Origin: Bisporella sp. PMI_857
Taxonomy: Eukaryota > Ascomycota > Leotiomycetes > Helotiales > Helotiaceae
Length of the DNA stretch: 64,000 nucleotides
Reading direction: 5' to 3'
NCBI GenBank assembly: GCA_021307315.1
Contig: JAJSPD010000093.1
Span: forward strand, 1-64,000
The position numbers and the translations under genes are program-made. Below, in pieces: positions 54,310-64,000 of this stretch. How positions within the stretch are numbered: the first letter of the stretch is position 1; each line of letters starts with the position of its first letter. The notes under the pieces were generated by a model, which saw nothing but the letters and a program-made list of their open reading frames with translations, had not been told where the DNA came from and made no database searches.

Positions 54310-54909
54310 ATGCCACGCCAATCCCGCGGAGGAGGAGGAGGAGCCCGGCGCCCAGTCGCTCCAGCTCCTCGTCCAGTCGCACCCCAACAAACTCGTCCCG
54401 CAACAACAGCCGCCTATCCTCCCGCAAAAACCACTGCCGCACCGCCTGCTGCTGCACCAGCGCAACAGGCTGGAAGCCAGGGACCCGGATTGTTTGGGCA
54501 GATGGCCAGTACCGCTGCGTAAGTTCTCCCCGGCCGTCCCTTTCCCCATGGCAAAAGGACCAGGGAAATCGAGAAGCACGCCCCGGTCCCCGATGGTGGA
54601 AGGATTGAGAGCGATGGCTGACTTTTTCCGTGTAGCGGTGTTGCGGTCGGTAGTTCTATCGGCCACGCCATCGGCGGCTTCTTCGGCGGCGGCTCCTCAA
54701 GCCAAGCAGAAGCGGCACCCGCGCAAGAGAGCAGCGTCCAGGCTGCGGGGACCCAGGGACAGGCGCAGAATAGCTGGGGCGCGAGGGATTGTGGGGTTGA
54801 TGCGAAGCAGTTCACTAAGTGCCTGGATGAGAACCAGGGGAATATGCAGATTTGCGGGTGGTATCTGGAGCAGTTGAAGGCGTGCCAGGCCGCTGCTAGC
54901 CAATACTAG
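54310..54909 (+). CDS. MIX17: Mix17/CHCHD2-10-type twin CX9C mitochondrial protein
   Basis: 160 aa from exons 54310-54518 and 54636-54909. Residues 1-65 are Arg/Pro/Ala/Gln-rich (MPRQSRGGGGGARRPVAPAP), a basic leader. A glycine-rich hydrophobic segment follows (GVAVGSSIGHAIGGFFGGG). The C-terminal CHCH domain has exactly two CX9C motifs, CGVDAKQFTKC and CGWYLEQLKAC, which form the disulphide hairpin acquired via Mia40 in the intermembrane space. This arrangement is that of yeast Mix17 and human CHCHD2/CHCHD10. The 117 nt intron splits the Ala-Gly junction before the hydrophobic segment. Confidence 0.94.
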
Positions 54910-55624
54910 GCGGAGAGGGGTTGGGCTGGTGCATGTTGCGTTTCGTGTGGTCAACAGAAGCTGTTGGTTGGTCCGGCATAGGCTAGCATAGCTTTGGGAG
55001 GTGCATCATAACGGCGAACAAAATGTAATATATTGAGCATGGAATGATAACCACTCTTTCACACTTTCGGCTATAGCCTGAATGGAAAAGTGCTTCTTCT
55101 GAATCACTTCTGCTTGTAGCCGTTGGAAACCTCGATATTTTCTGAAGCCTTCTAGGTGGAAGATAGCAATTCATGGCTGGCCGCATTATATGACCATTTA
55201 ATGTCCTGGGTGGTGGCCTATTCCGTTGAGAAATCATATGACACGAACTATGTTAGACCATTGAGACAACCAGATCCCATGATACCAAGCAACAAATGCT
55301 CATCATAGGCTGAAAAGCACATGTTAGATAGTGGTTCAGTCCTTAAACAGCTCAAACTAAAAGCGGGAAATCACAGCTCCATCAAGCAAAATTATACTTC
55401 TCAACGCAGTGGACAACCATAGAGGAGGTCTTCCCTCAAACTGCTTCGAAGAACAAGGTTGTGTACTATACTCAGAATTTTGCACAAAAGGAGAATTTGA
55501 GCTTTGGGATTTTTCAGACTTCTATTCTCTTCATATACATATCTAGACCTCGGTCCATCCCATCACCAATTCTTCCGTCCCCTCTCCGCAATGCTCGACA
55601 AAGAAAACGGCCCCGGATGATAAT
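54910..55624. other. Convergent intergenic region, no gene
   Basis: 715 bp between the MIX17 and ATP5 stops. Frames on either strand here show no family resemblance. It includes AT-rich stretches suitable for 3' ends. Confidence 0.5.
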
Positions 55625-56453
55625 TTACAAGGTGTCGGTAAGGAGTTTATTCATCTTCGCAAGCTTCGCAGAGACGCTGAGATCAATTGTTCGATCTCCG
55701 ATCTCGACGACCAAGCCACCGAGGATATCAGAGTTGACCTGTCCTTTCATTAGACTCCTTCCTTTCTTTCGAATATGGAGTTTGAGAATGGCATACCTTA
55801 TTCGTAACTTTCAATTTCTTGCCCTGACCAACATACTCACTCTTGCCTACCGCTGTCTCTAACCTCGACAGTGTCTTGTTATCCAACGGACTGGCACTGG
55901 TAACAATAAGTTCCACCTCGCCCCTTTGCGCGCTCATCAGCTCGCCAAACTTTTGCGCGATGCCCTTGAGCAGGTTCAAACGGTTGTAATCCGCGAGGGT
56001 CTCAAGGAAGTTCTTGACGGTTTCGCTCTTCTCGGCACCAATAGACTTCTGCAATTCGGCTACGATTTGAGATTTGTCGGAGGTCGTGAGGGTGGGTGCG
56101 AGCAAGATCTGAGCGAGCTTGGCATCTTTGGAGTAGACGGACTCGAGGGTAGTCATGGCTTTGGCGACGGTATCCAGGGAGGAGGACTTCACGGCAGCAG
56201 TGTACTATCAATTCATCAGTCCAGTTCGGCGTATTCATATTCTACCCTTCACACTTCTCTCAATGTAGTGACAACATACCAAAGCACTAGCATACGTGCC
56301 ATCGAGCCCGAACAACGCAACGGGAGGCTTGGAGTCGGCAACAGCAGGAGTAGCATATGAGCGAGATTGAGAGCTGGAAAGCACCCGTGGGACGGCGATG
56401 GACCGGGTAGCAGAGCCTCGCGAGGCGCGGATAATTGCTCGACTCGAGAACAT
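55625..56453 (-). CDS. ATP5: ATP synthase subunit OSCP (subunit 5)
   Basis: 231 aa from exons 56453-56280, 56204-55797 and 55738-55625, all joined at codon boundaries. OSCP links the F1 head to the peripheral stalk of mitochondrial ATP synthase. The first about 35 residues are a presequence (MFSSRAIIRASRGSATRSIA, ending near SQSRSYA). The mature part has FGLDGTYASALYTAAVK, LAQILLAPTLTTSDK and FLETLADYNRLNLL in the N-terminal helical domain. The C-terminal domain has VELIVTSASPLDNKTLSRLE and ILGGLVVEIGDRTIDLSVSA, the conserved ending of the delta/OSCP family. Confidence 0.96.
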
Positions 56454-56875
56454 GATTGTGGAGTTCAATTGAAGTTGGGAGGGGAGATGGGAGTAACTGG
56501 AGCTTTGGTTTGAGGTTCGGAATGGATTCGGCTAGCAAATCTTTGGATTTGTCACGTGGTTTTTGCTTGGCAGTTTACGAGGACTCCCCTGGATTGCGTA
56601 ACTCGAAGGTCTTGATAAGTGAAAGGCTGGTCGTCTTCGCAAATGATTTTGATTCGCTCTCTATCGAAGAAGTAAAGAGGTTAATTGTAGTGCCTACATC
56701 TTCCATAGTTCTATTTGCTCTGTATGTTCTATATTCTGGCTCTATTTACGTTTTTCTGAGCAATATGCTTCTATCTAATTTTTGGCAGTAGTTCCCGAAC
56801 TTCAAATCATATAATCTTTAAATCTGGCTGCTAATACCATCCTTTGTCTCTTTGCGCTACTATGTCAACTCTTCG
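56454..56875. other. Intergenic, no gene
   Basis: 422 bp between the ATP5 start and the stop of the next minus-strand gene. A plus-strand frame at 56456-56791 has no family resemblance. Confidence 0.5.
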
Positions 56876-59800
56876 TCATTGACCGTCAAGCTGCGCCTCA
56901 AACTCATCCGCCAGTTCATATCCATTAGTAGATTGATTGCTCCTTACTCTAGAAAGTTGTTCTGAGACGTAGTTTGCGGTCAACTCATCAGCTTCTCTGC
57001 GTGCTCGCTCTCTCTCCGCATCTTCCGGGCCGACAGAGTTGCCAATCGACCGTGCATCATCATCATCAATATCGCCATTTGTTGAGAACTCAAAGTCACT
57101 ACGAGCACCGATTGAGCGTGTTGTGGATGAACGACGCATCTTTGGACGATTACCTCCCTTTGGCAGCCCTGCATTCCGTGTAAAGATATCATCAAAGTAA
57201 TGTGCCATGCCTGTGGATGGTGTGCGGGGTGTTTGCGGAAGACGGCAGCTAATTCTGTAGATGTGTCAGTGTCTCCTGTTTTGAATATTGGCCCAGGTTA
57301 AACTTACCCTGTATCGTGAACCATTCTGGCAATCAATCCCGTCCAACCACACTGATGTGTGGCACCTAGACCTCGTCCAGAATCACCATCGAAAAACTCA
57401 TAGAACCACAGGTTGTCTTTCCAGTGAGGATCAAAGTCCAGTCTGTTATCACCATCATTAATAGCACGGCGTCCATCATCTCCACGAGCCATTAAGTGCT
57501 GCAGTCGGTGTTGGATCTCCTCTGCTATATGACCAAGATGCATAAGATCCCCAGAGCCGGTAGGACACTCCACTCGTAGCGATGGTCCATAGAACATGTA
57601 GAATCGCTGTAGAGACTCAACCAGCAAGAAGTTGACACACAACCAGATAGGCCCTCTCCAGTTGCTGTTTCCACCAAAGAGTCCGCTGTCTGAGTCGCCT
57701 GGGATATAGCTGACCTTGAACTCCTGCCCGTTCACATCCATCTTCACCGGGTTCTTCTCATGATATTTAGACAAGGATCTGATTCCGTGATCGCTGAAAA
57801 ATTCGTCCTCATCTAACATGCGCTTCAATATTTTCACTAGACGATCTTTGCTGACTAACGATAACAATATCCGGTTGTCCTTTCCTCTCTTGGTGATGCT
57901 TGCCATATTCCTCTCGGCAACATCTGATTTATTTGCGATGAACCAGTCGACGCGCTTCTTGAAGTTTGGTAGCCTGTTAATAAGCTCTGGTTCTAAAGTC
58001 AGTGTAGCATAGAGAGGGATCAAGCCCACGAGGGATCTGATAGGAAGCTGCTGCGTCCATGGGCCTCCCCAAGATATGGCATCGTAGTAGAAGCCATCCT
58101 CCTCGTTCCACAGTGACTTCTCGTCTTTTGAGCCTGACTTGTATGTCATCGCGTCACTGATCAGAATGAAATGCTCAAAGAACTTGGAAGCGATATCTTC
58201 GTAGATACGGCGGTGCTTAGCCAGCTCCAAGGATATGTTCAGCATGCACAAGCAGTAGAATGCCATCCATCCAGTACTGTCAGCTTGCTCTAGAACACCT
58301 CCTGTTGGCAGAGGCTCTGATCGATTAAACAATCCAATATTGTCAAGTCCAAGGAAGCCACCTTCGAAAACGTTCTTGCCTTCGGAGTCTTTCCGGTTTA
58401 CCCACCACGTGAAGTTGAGAAGCAATTTCTGAAAGACTCGTTCAAGGAAGTCAAGATCCGAGCGACCATAGAGCTTCCTCTCAATTTTGAAAGTCCGGAA
58501 AGTTGCCCATGCGTGCACTGGTGGGTTAACATCCCCAAAGTTCCATTCATAGGCTGGAAGTTGTCCATTCGGGTGCATATACCACTCTCTGGTAAACAGA
58601 TCGAGCTGCTTCTTCGCAAAGTCAGGGTCGATCATGGCAAGAGGTATACAATGGAACGCAGAATCCCAGGCCGCGAAGAACGGATACTCCCACGAATCTG
58701 GCATTGACAGAATATCATCCAGATGCAGATGCTTCCATTGTGTATTTCTAACAGCCTTTCGTTCTGGAGGTGGAGGAGGTTGAGTAGGATCTCCATTTGC
58801 CCATTGATCCCAGATAAAGTGGTAGAACTGCTTGGTCCACATCATTCCTGCAAAGGCTTGACGCTGAATGTTCCGCAAATCTTCTGACATAGGCAGTGGG
58901 CTAATGCGATAGTAGAATTCGTCAGCTTCATCTTTGCGCTTATCAATAACTTCATCAAACTCTTCTTCATCCAAATACTCTGCATACTTCCTCGAAAGGC
59001 GGAATCGGACCACGGCACATTCTCCGGGGGCAACGCCTCCGCTCTCGGTAAAAGCAAACCACGCAGCAGACTTTGTACCAGTCTTTCTCGGATTGACTGC
59101 CTCCTTCTCCTTATCAACGATATAGCGATGGAACGCATCTTTGACATAAGGCTGCTCGTTCTTTCCACCATAGAGGTGCTCGACGTTAGTGTCATTCTCG
59201 GTAAAAATGAGTTCTGGTTGAACATCTTGGCCACTTGGACCTACGCCAGGAGATGGCGAAAGTTGGAAATAGCGATCGCCGAGTTTATAATGCTTGCTGT
59301 GGGCCACAGTCTCTGACAACTGTGTAATGGAAGGCTTCTTGTCTAACGATTCATGGCCCCAAGCCCAAGTGTTCCTGAACCAAACGTGCGGTATGATGTG
59401 AAGCGGTGCTGGCTCTGGACCGCGGTTCCAGGCAGTGACCCGGAAAAGCAACTCCTCCGGATCATCTGCTTCCTTTGCGATCTCAATATTGATATCCCAA
59501 TATCTGTCATCGTCAAATACACCAGTGTCAAGAATCTGGTATTCACGGTCCTGCTTTCCACGTCGGGCGTTCTCCGCAATAAGGTCTTCGTATGGGAACT
59601 TCGCTTGAGGATATTTGTATAACAATTTCATGTATGAATGCTAATTGCAGTAGGTCAGCATGATTTACACTTAACTTGGTTTTCATGAACTGACCGTGGG
59701 AGTGTTATCAATGTGAAAATGTGCCTCCTTAATGCTTTCTCCATGATTGCCTTGTGGATTGGACAAACCAAAGAGTCGTTCCTTCAGGAAGTCACTGTAA

Positions 59801-60242
59801 AGCGATTAGCGATGCTGTAAATCTCCAAACTTCTAGGTTAATTGCCACCAACTCTTCTCCGTTCCAGAATGCAAAAGCAACGTTTTGTAAGCCGTGCGTG
59901 TCAGAGACACCCGCAATACCATCTTCACCCCATCTGAAAGTTCGCGATCGTGCGTGGTCGTGGGGAAAATCTGGGGCAAATCAGCATAAATTCAGTAAGT
60001 GCAAATTCGGGCAACTTACGACTCCAAGCGTCCCCATCGCCACTGTAGTCTTCACGTACTGTAGCAGAATGTCAGTGGTTCAGTTGGCAGATTGGTCTCT
60101 AGAATATTGATATACCTGTCGCCCATTGTCTTTCGGCCACATAAGAACCCCATTTCTTCCAATACTTGGTTCTTTCGCGATCTTCCTTTAGACGCTTTTC
60201 TTCTTCAGAGAGATACTCGTGGCCTTCATCAATCTTCACCAT
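56876..60242 (-). CDS. Large GH63/MGH1-like glucosidase
   Basis: 1031 aa from exons 60242-60116, 60058-60020, 59970-59853, 59794-59695, 59640-57308 and 57254-56876. The spliced start reads [20 protein letters not shown], then [20 protein letters not shown] and [20 protein letters not shown], a family shared by fungi and bacteria. The (alpha/alpha)6 catalytic domain includes [73 protein letters not shown] and [13 protein letters not shown]. These resemble the barrel of GH63 and glycogen-debranching-like enzymes; the acids in WDSAF and YEW are good catalytic candidates. No signal peptide, so it is cytosolic, unlike ER glucosidase I. The last 100 residues are a disordered, acidic, Arg-rich extension. 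The substrate is unknown. Confidence 0.9.
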
Positions 60243-61110
60243 AGTGACAGATAAGACTCAATCCGGGGAATAAAGTGTATACTATGCTCGAACTCTAGTT
60301 GTTCAGAGCAAATAAGCAGAAGAATCTGCCCGTCTCGGGAGAGAGGTAGGCAATCGCGAAGTATGACGATTGCACAACACCGAAGGGTGAATAAAATATC
60401 GCGTCAAGAGCTTATCTACAGAATTGACAAGTTGACAGAGCGAGTGAGCTTTAAGCTTCAACAGCCTCAATCCAGCACTAAAGACGGTACCTGGATCGAA
60501 TTGGCTGGGTTGTAAGCGGTGAGGCGGTGCGTCCTTGTGGGTGGCACTGATAGAAGGATTTTTGGTAAAGCCTCGCCAGCTTTGACAACACCTTGACACC
60601 AGCAGGGTCTAATTGGATGAAAGGAGAGAGAAGAAGAAGCAGGTCTAGGATCTTGAGGATTGTGATAATAATTGGTGTTGTACCAGCGTATTTTAAGTGC
60701 TATGCTTCTTATCTTTGCCTACCGGAGGGACATTTTCTAGTTTGAATCTTTTTTTTTTCGCCATCTGACGTAGTTGAACAATCACATCTGCAGGTGGGTA
60801 TGTAAGTGGGGGGGTTAGTGGTGTGAAGGTACTATTCCTGGGCTGCTGTCAACTCCCGAGCACGGGCGGTTAGAGGGGCCTGAATACAGTAGCATGCTGG
60901 CTGCCGTATGCCAATTCATTTTTAGGCTTGAAACGGGAAGGAATTGCTTGGCTTTTCAGGGACAAATGAAATGTTCCGGGGGGGACATCCAATGCCCAAG
61001 GTCCAATGCCCAAGGCTCAAGGTCAGGGCCCCCTACCCCCTAGAACCACTCTGGAGAAAGCAACGAACCAGCCCGCCACATGAGCCACCCAGAACATAAA
61101 AGACACCACA
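60243..61110. other. Upstream region of the GH63-like gene
   Basis: 868 bp. It contains a run of ten Ts near 60750, a GGGGGG-rich patch at 60809 and 60978, and the 14 bp tandem repeat listed separately. No gene was recognised; a minus-strand frame at 60303-60599 overlaps the likely 5' leader. Confidence 0.45.
60988..61015. repeat. 14 bp tandem duplication containing CCAAT
   Basis: Two exact copies of TCCAATGCCCAAGG, followed by a partial third (ctcaagg). Each copy carries a CCAAT pentamer, the target of the HAP/CBC complex, about 760 bp upstream of the GH63-like start. Confidence 0.7.
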
Positions 61111-61290
61111 ATGGGCTATAATATCGCAATCGGCCAAGCCTCTTATTATCCTATTTTCGTTTCTCACCTGTTTGTTCTTCTTATATCCTCCGCATCCAAA
61201 CATCATTGGGCCTACTATACGCTTTATGCGTTGAAGGGGTGTATATTCCTTCTGCAGGTTATCTACATGGAAAAGTCGCCATGTTGGTGA
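61111..61290 (+). CDS. Small hydrophobic ORF (59 codons), doubtful
   Basis: ATG-started 59-codon frame, MGYNIAIGQASYYPIFVSHL followed by FVLLISSASK, with one probable membrane segment. Its last codons overlap a good GTGAGT donor at 61290. Using it with the acceptor before 61356 would end the protein a few codons later (CIRHSFC). No family is recognised, and it may be chance. Confidence 0.2.
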   Translation: MGYNIAIGQASYYPIFVSHLFVLLISSASKHHWAYYTLYALKGCIFLLQVIYMEKSPCW

Positions 61291-61827
61291 GTGCCTGTAG
61301 GCTTCGTGTGCACTAGCCTTTCACAAGTTTTAACCCAATTTTACACTTGATTCAGCATTCGACATTCATTCTGTTGATCAGATGGCATCGCTATTCATTG
61401 TTCAGCCTCTATGCGCATCTTGAGGCAGTGACGCTTAATTGGATTTAAGTTCTTTCCAGCTGAACAGCGACTCCGCACAAGTTGACAAAGTTGTCAGCTT
61501 CATGCTACGACGCCAGAAACCAGGCCAACTTCAGGCTCCCAAAATTCGAGAGTGGACCTCTAGTCCCGCTATAATTCTCGGTTCTTCTATTGAGATTGAT
61601 GACGTCTGCGGCATTTGCTTTTGAATATTGAGAGGAATTTTTTAAAGTTCAGCTATTTACAGATTTGACCAGAGCAGGAGGACAAATCTAGGTGGCAGGT
61701 TGGTTAGAAGGTGGCTTCCAGTTGCAGCGCGACACATTTTCTGATTGTTGCATTGGGTACTAAACACGGCATCGTGAGGTCTAACACTACACCTTTACAT
61801 TGCATGTTGGTAGTTAGCAGACTCTAA

Positions 61828-62280
61828 CCAGCGTTATCTTGTCGTTCAAACAGTAAATGCGAGGGTTATCTGAGTCCACAGGAAACACTTCGCACCGAGT
61901 GCAATGTTACATTATTTTCTTCCGCAAATCCTAGTAAGATTGCAGTAGAAGAGGACGTCGAGAACCGACTAAATGTTAAGCAATTGAAGACGTTCTTGAA
62001 CAGAATGGTTCGACTTGCGTTGCTAAGCAAGAGCTTTGCCTTAGATCAGGTCGCAGGATTGGAGTATATACTGAACTTCAACGACGCATGTATGGCACTT
62101 CTGTGGAGTTAACTGATTATGTTCCTCTATCGAGCCGCATTCAATCACTCAGCCATGGCCCATAGGAGTATCGATATATCCCGGAGAGAGGAATTTGGAC
62201 ATACTCTCCTAGCATTGCTGCAGGGCCGAGACCCGTTCCGTCCAGAAGCTCCTCATATGGCAGGTGTCAGCAGGCGTTAA
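61828..62280 (+). pseudogene. Candidate decayed coding frame interrupted by one stop
   Basis: One frame is open from 61828 to 62109 (94 codons), meets TAA at 62110-62112, then stays open to TAA at 62278-62280 (55 codons). The first part has soluble-protein-like composition (KIAVEEDVENRLNVKQLKTF). It starts without ATG, just after an acceptor-like cag at 61851-61853. No family is recognised. A remnant of a gene is one reading; a chance frame is the other. Confidence 0.2.
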
Positions 62281-63048
62281 GACTCCCGTCTTACTTACAT
62301 TAGGAAGACAATACTCAAGGGGCGGTTGGCCCTTTCAGTCTTCCCCGCATTCTATCCCTTTTCAACACGCTACTGATGCAACCGGCTTGGCTTTATATTA
62401 TTTTCAGCCTCCTATCAGTCTTTGGCATATTAGCTGCAGCTCAATACGATGTCGCTTATATAGTTCATATTACTTGGGTAAAGTATTTAGCTTAATCCTT
62501 GAGGTTGAAGCAGTGAATGGTTGGAAACCCGATGCTGACAAGAAGTAAAGCAGGTTTTATCCCCTATTTTGTACCTCTCACCGTTTGATGGTCGTCCTGG
62601 TTCAACACAACGCCGGTAAAGCGTCCCATGTTTGCTTGTATCGGCTTGCCCAGCGCAAATTTCGCGAAGGTCGTTATCGATGCCCGGAAAGAATAACACA
62701 GAACATCATGGAGAAGGAGTTCTTTTCATTCTTACGAGTGAATCAGTGGCCAGTCTTTACGTTTCTTGAGCCGCCAGTCTTTTTTGACGTTACAGCAGTG
62801 GCTGAATCCTTTCTAGATTGTTGGTTAAGCATTTTGAAGCCTGCATGCATATAATCAGCAGTCTCGCACGCCTTTTGGCCCTCACGGTCTTTACCTGTTT
62901 GGTTGGGCACCGCAGAGTCCTTCCTATTTCAATTAACCGGACTAGTGTATAAAGATGCGGCCATTTCCTCTACTCTCTTCTCTCCGCTCCTTTGTGATAA
63001 GCTATCCTTGGTAATATATTTGAAACCCGAATACTTCGCCAAAGCAAA
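62281..63048. other. Intergenic, upstream of the cysteine-rich protein
   Basis: 768 bp. A plus-strand frame at 62585-62854 has no recognisable domain. A TATA-like gtaatatattt at 63011 lies 38 bp before the next ATG. Confidence 0.4.
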
Positions 63049-63441
63049 ATGCGCTTCACCCTTCCCATCTCCCTTCTCGCTGTCCCGGCTGTCCATGCTG
63101 CAGTAGGTGGGCGCTGCACTCCCGCCGGTGGTGCAAATTCTCGCAGCATCTGTATCTCGACATCAGTTTGCCGGAGTTATGGAGGCACATATGTCAACAA
63201 TAGATGCCCTGATGACCCAGCAGATATTAAATGCTGCTCTGTCGATAACTGCTTGGATAACAGCAGTTTCTGTACCTGGACTGGTGAGTAGAACTGTTGT
63301 GAAAGCACATGATAGTGAGGGAGCAGCGCTCATCTCGGAGTAGGGGCGAATAATGAGTGTGAAGGGATCCCACAAGCGGTCTTTGTTAGTGGATACTGTC
63401 CAGGAGGAAGTAATTATAAGTGCTGTAACTATGGTGCTTAG
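63049..63441 (+). CDS. Small secreted cysteine-rich protein (12 Cys), effector-like
   Basis: 110 aa from exons 63049-63283 and 63344-63441. Signal peptide MRFTLPISLLAVPAVHA, leaving a mature protein of about 93 aa with 12 cysteines. Two half-repeats are visible: a segment ending RCPDDPADIKCC, and a second ending YCPGGSNYKCC, each following C-x(n)-C spacers, so an internal duplication with six disulphides is likely. The pattern resembles the cysteine-rich N-terminal module of some secreted fungal peptidoglycan-active enzymes, but here no catalytic domain follows. Such stand-alone proteins in filamentous fungi are often called effector candidates; no toxicity or host role can be read from the sequence. 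Confidence 0.75.
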
Positions 63442-63866
63442 GTCGACTTGGGGTATGGTACGGAAGATCCAAGATTCAGGCATAGAGCCATTTGGGAGCC
63501 ACAGTACATAACGATACTACATTTCATAGTCTTATATACAACAAGAACATATCGACAATGTCGCTCAGCGTAATATTTATCATATTGAGCTTGGTTGATA
63601 TTTTGTAACCACAAGCATGTGGTCCACTGTTCTGGCTGAGTTGTGCAACATCAATCTCACCATCCTCAAATACACGCGCCCATTGCGATCTTTTGCCCTC
63701 GTATATTATACGTAACATCAGTCATGCCTTGCCTGACGTTTCCCAATCTTTGTACGACGCTGTGATCATATCGAATTTTGAATGGACTTCAGAGTCATGC
63801 ACCACTCACCCGCGCACACAGTACTTCGGATCTCATCAGGCATACTACCGGCCCCCAAGCAACCAA
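63442..63866. other. Intergenic, no gene
   Basis: 425 bp. A minus-strand frame at 63524-63718 shows no family resemblance. Confidence 0.45.
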
Positions 63867-64000
63867 ATGCTCACGATCCTCACGATCAATGGAACAGGAT
63901 CTTACGAACGATCTGACCATGAATTCCTTCTCAGCGATATGCAAGCACTTTCAGATCGTTCCGCCCGCGGTAATGTGCGCGATCGCGATCGCGACGCGGG
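63867..64000 (+). CDS. Possible 5' end of a gene running off the right edge
   Basis: A frame starting at ATG 63867 is open to the window end, about 44 codons, with a plausible soluble sequence SYERSDHEFLLSDMQALSDR and an Arg/Asp repeat at the edge (cgatcgcgatcgcgac). A second frame starting at 63889 is also open. Too short to assign. Confidence 0.2.
   Translation, partial: MLTILTINGTGSYERSDHEFLLSDMQALSDRSARGNVRDRDRDA

Noticed and set aside
54209..54877. 222-codon plus-strand frame
   Set aside because: It overlaps both exons and the intron of MIX17 in another frame. Composition is Pro/Arg-rich as expected of a shadow of GC-rich coding DNA.

Overview
The window is nuclear DNA of a filamentous ascomycete (Pezizomycotina). 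Genes are dense and transcribed from both strands. Almost every gene is split by 42-160 nt GT-AG introns, commonly with a CTAAC/CTAAT-like branch site. The products are typical of moulds: secreted GH3 and GH5 enzymes, a D-amino-acid oxidase, a sugar porter, a DASH kinetochore subunit and a small cysteine-rich secreted protein. A leotiomycete-like origin is my impression, not something the sequence proves. Exon structures were worked out by hand from splice sites, frame and family continuity. Every gene given an exon list sums to a whole number of codons, except the first (cut by the window edge).

Region 1-15.2 kb is rich in carbohydrate and accessory metabolism. A GH31 alpha-xylosidase (cut by the left edge) is divergent from a secreted GH3 glycosidase, with XlnR-like and CreA-like motifs between them. 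Then come a D-amino-acid oxidase, an MFS sugar porter, a degraded 2EXR-like locus, a secreted GH5 beta-1,6-glucanase and a DJ-1/PfpI protein. GH31, GH3 and the porter together look like a small oligosaccharide-use group (xyloglucan-type substrate is an inference).

Region 15.7-36.2 kb is housekeeping: the tandem-cassette helicase Slh1/ASCC3, a disordered Ser/Pro-rich protein, profilin, Got1, the INO80 subunits Ies6 and Arp5 (partners in one INO80 module) flanking the tiny DASH gene DAD4, and a bZIP factor. Region 36.2-39.9 kb is gene-poor, with simple repeats and one hairpin followed by a T-run.

Region 39.9-60.2 kb contains Sec61-gamma (SSS1), a CPSF6-like RRM protein, a CNNM/CBS membrane protein, a SET-domain methyltransferase, COQ4, PDCD5, a ketopantoate-reductase-family protein with a long extension, the exosome cofactor Lrp1/Rrp47, Mix17 (twin CX9C), ATP-synthase OSCP and a large GH63/MGH1-like glucosidase. 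Region 60.2-64 kb is sparse: two doubtful or decayed ORFs, a 12-cysteine secreted protein and a possible gene start at the right edge.

Two small genes, DAD4 (first coding exon = the ATG alone) and SSS1 (five exons, 16-71 nt), have no exon long enough to appear as an ORF and are easily missed. I see no transposon with recognisable coding sequence, no CRISPR, no rRNA and no convincing tRNA.
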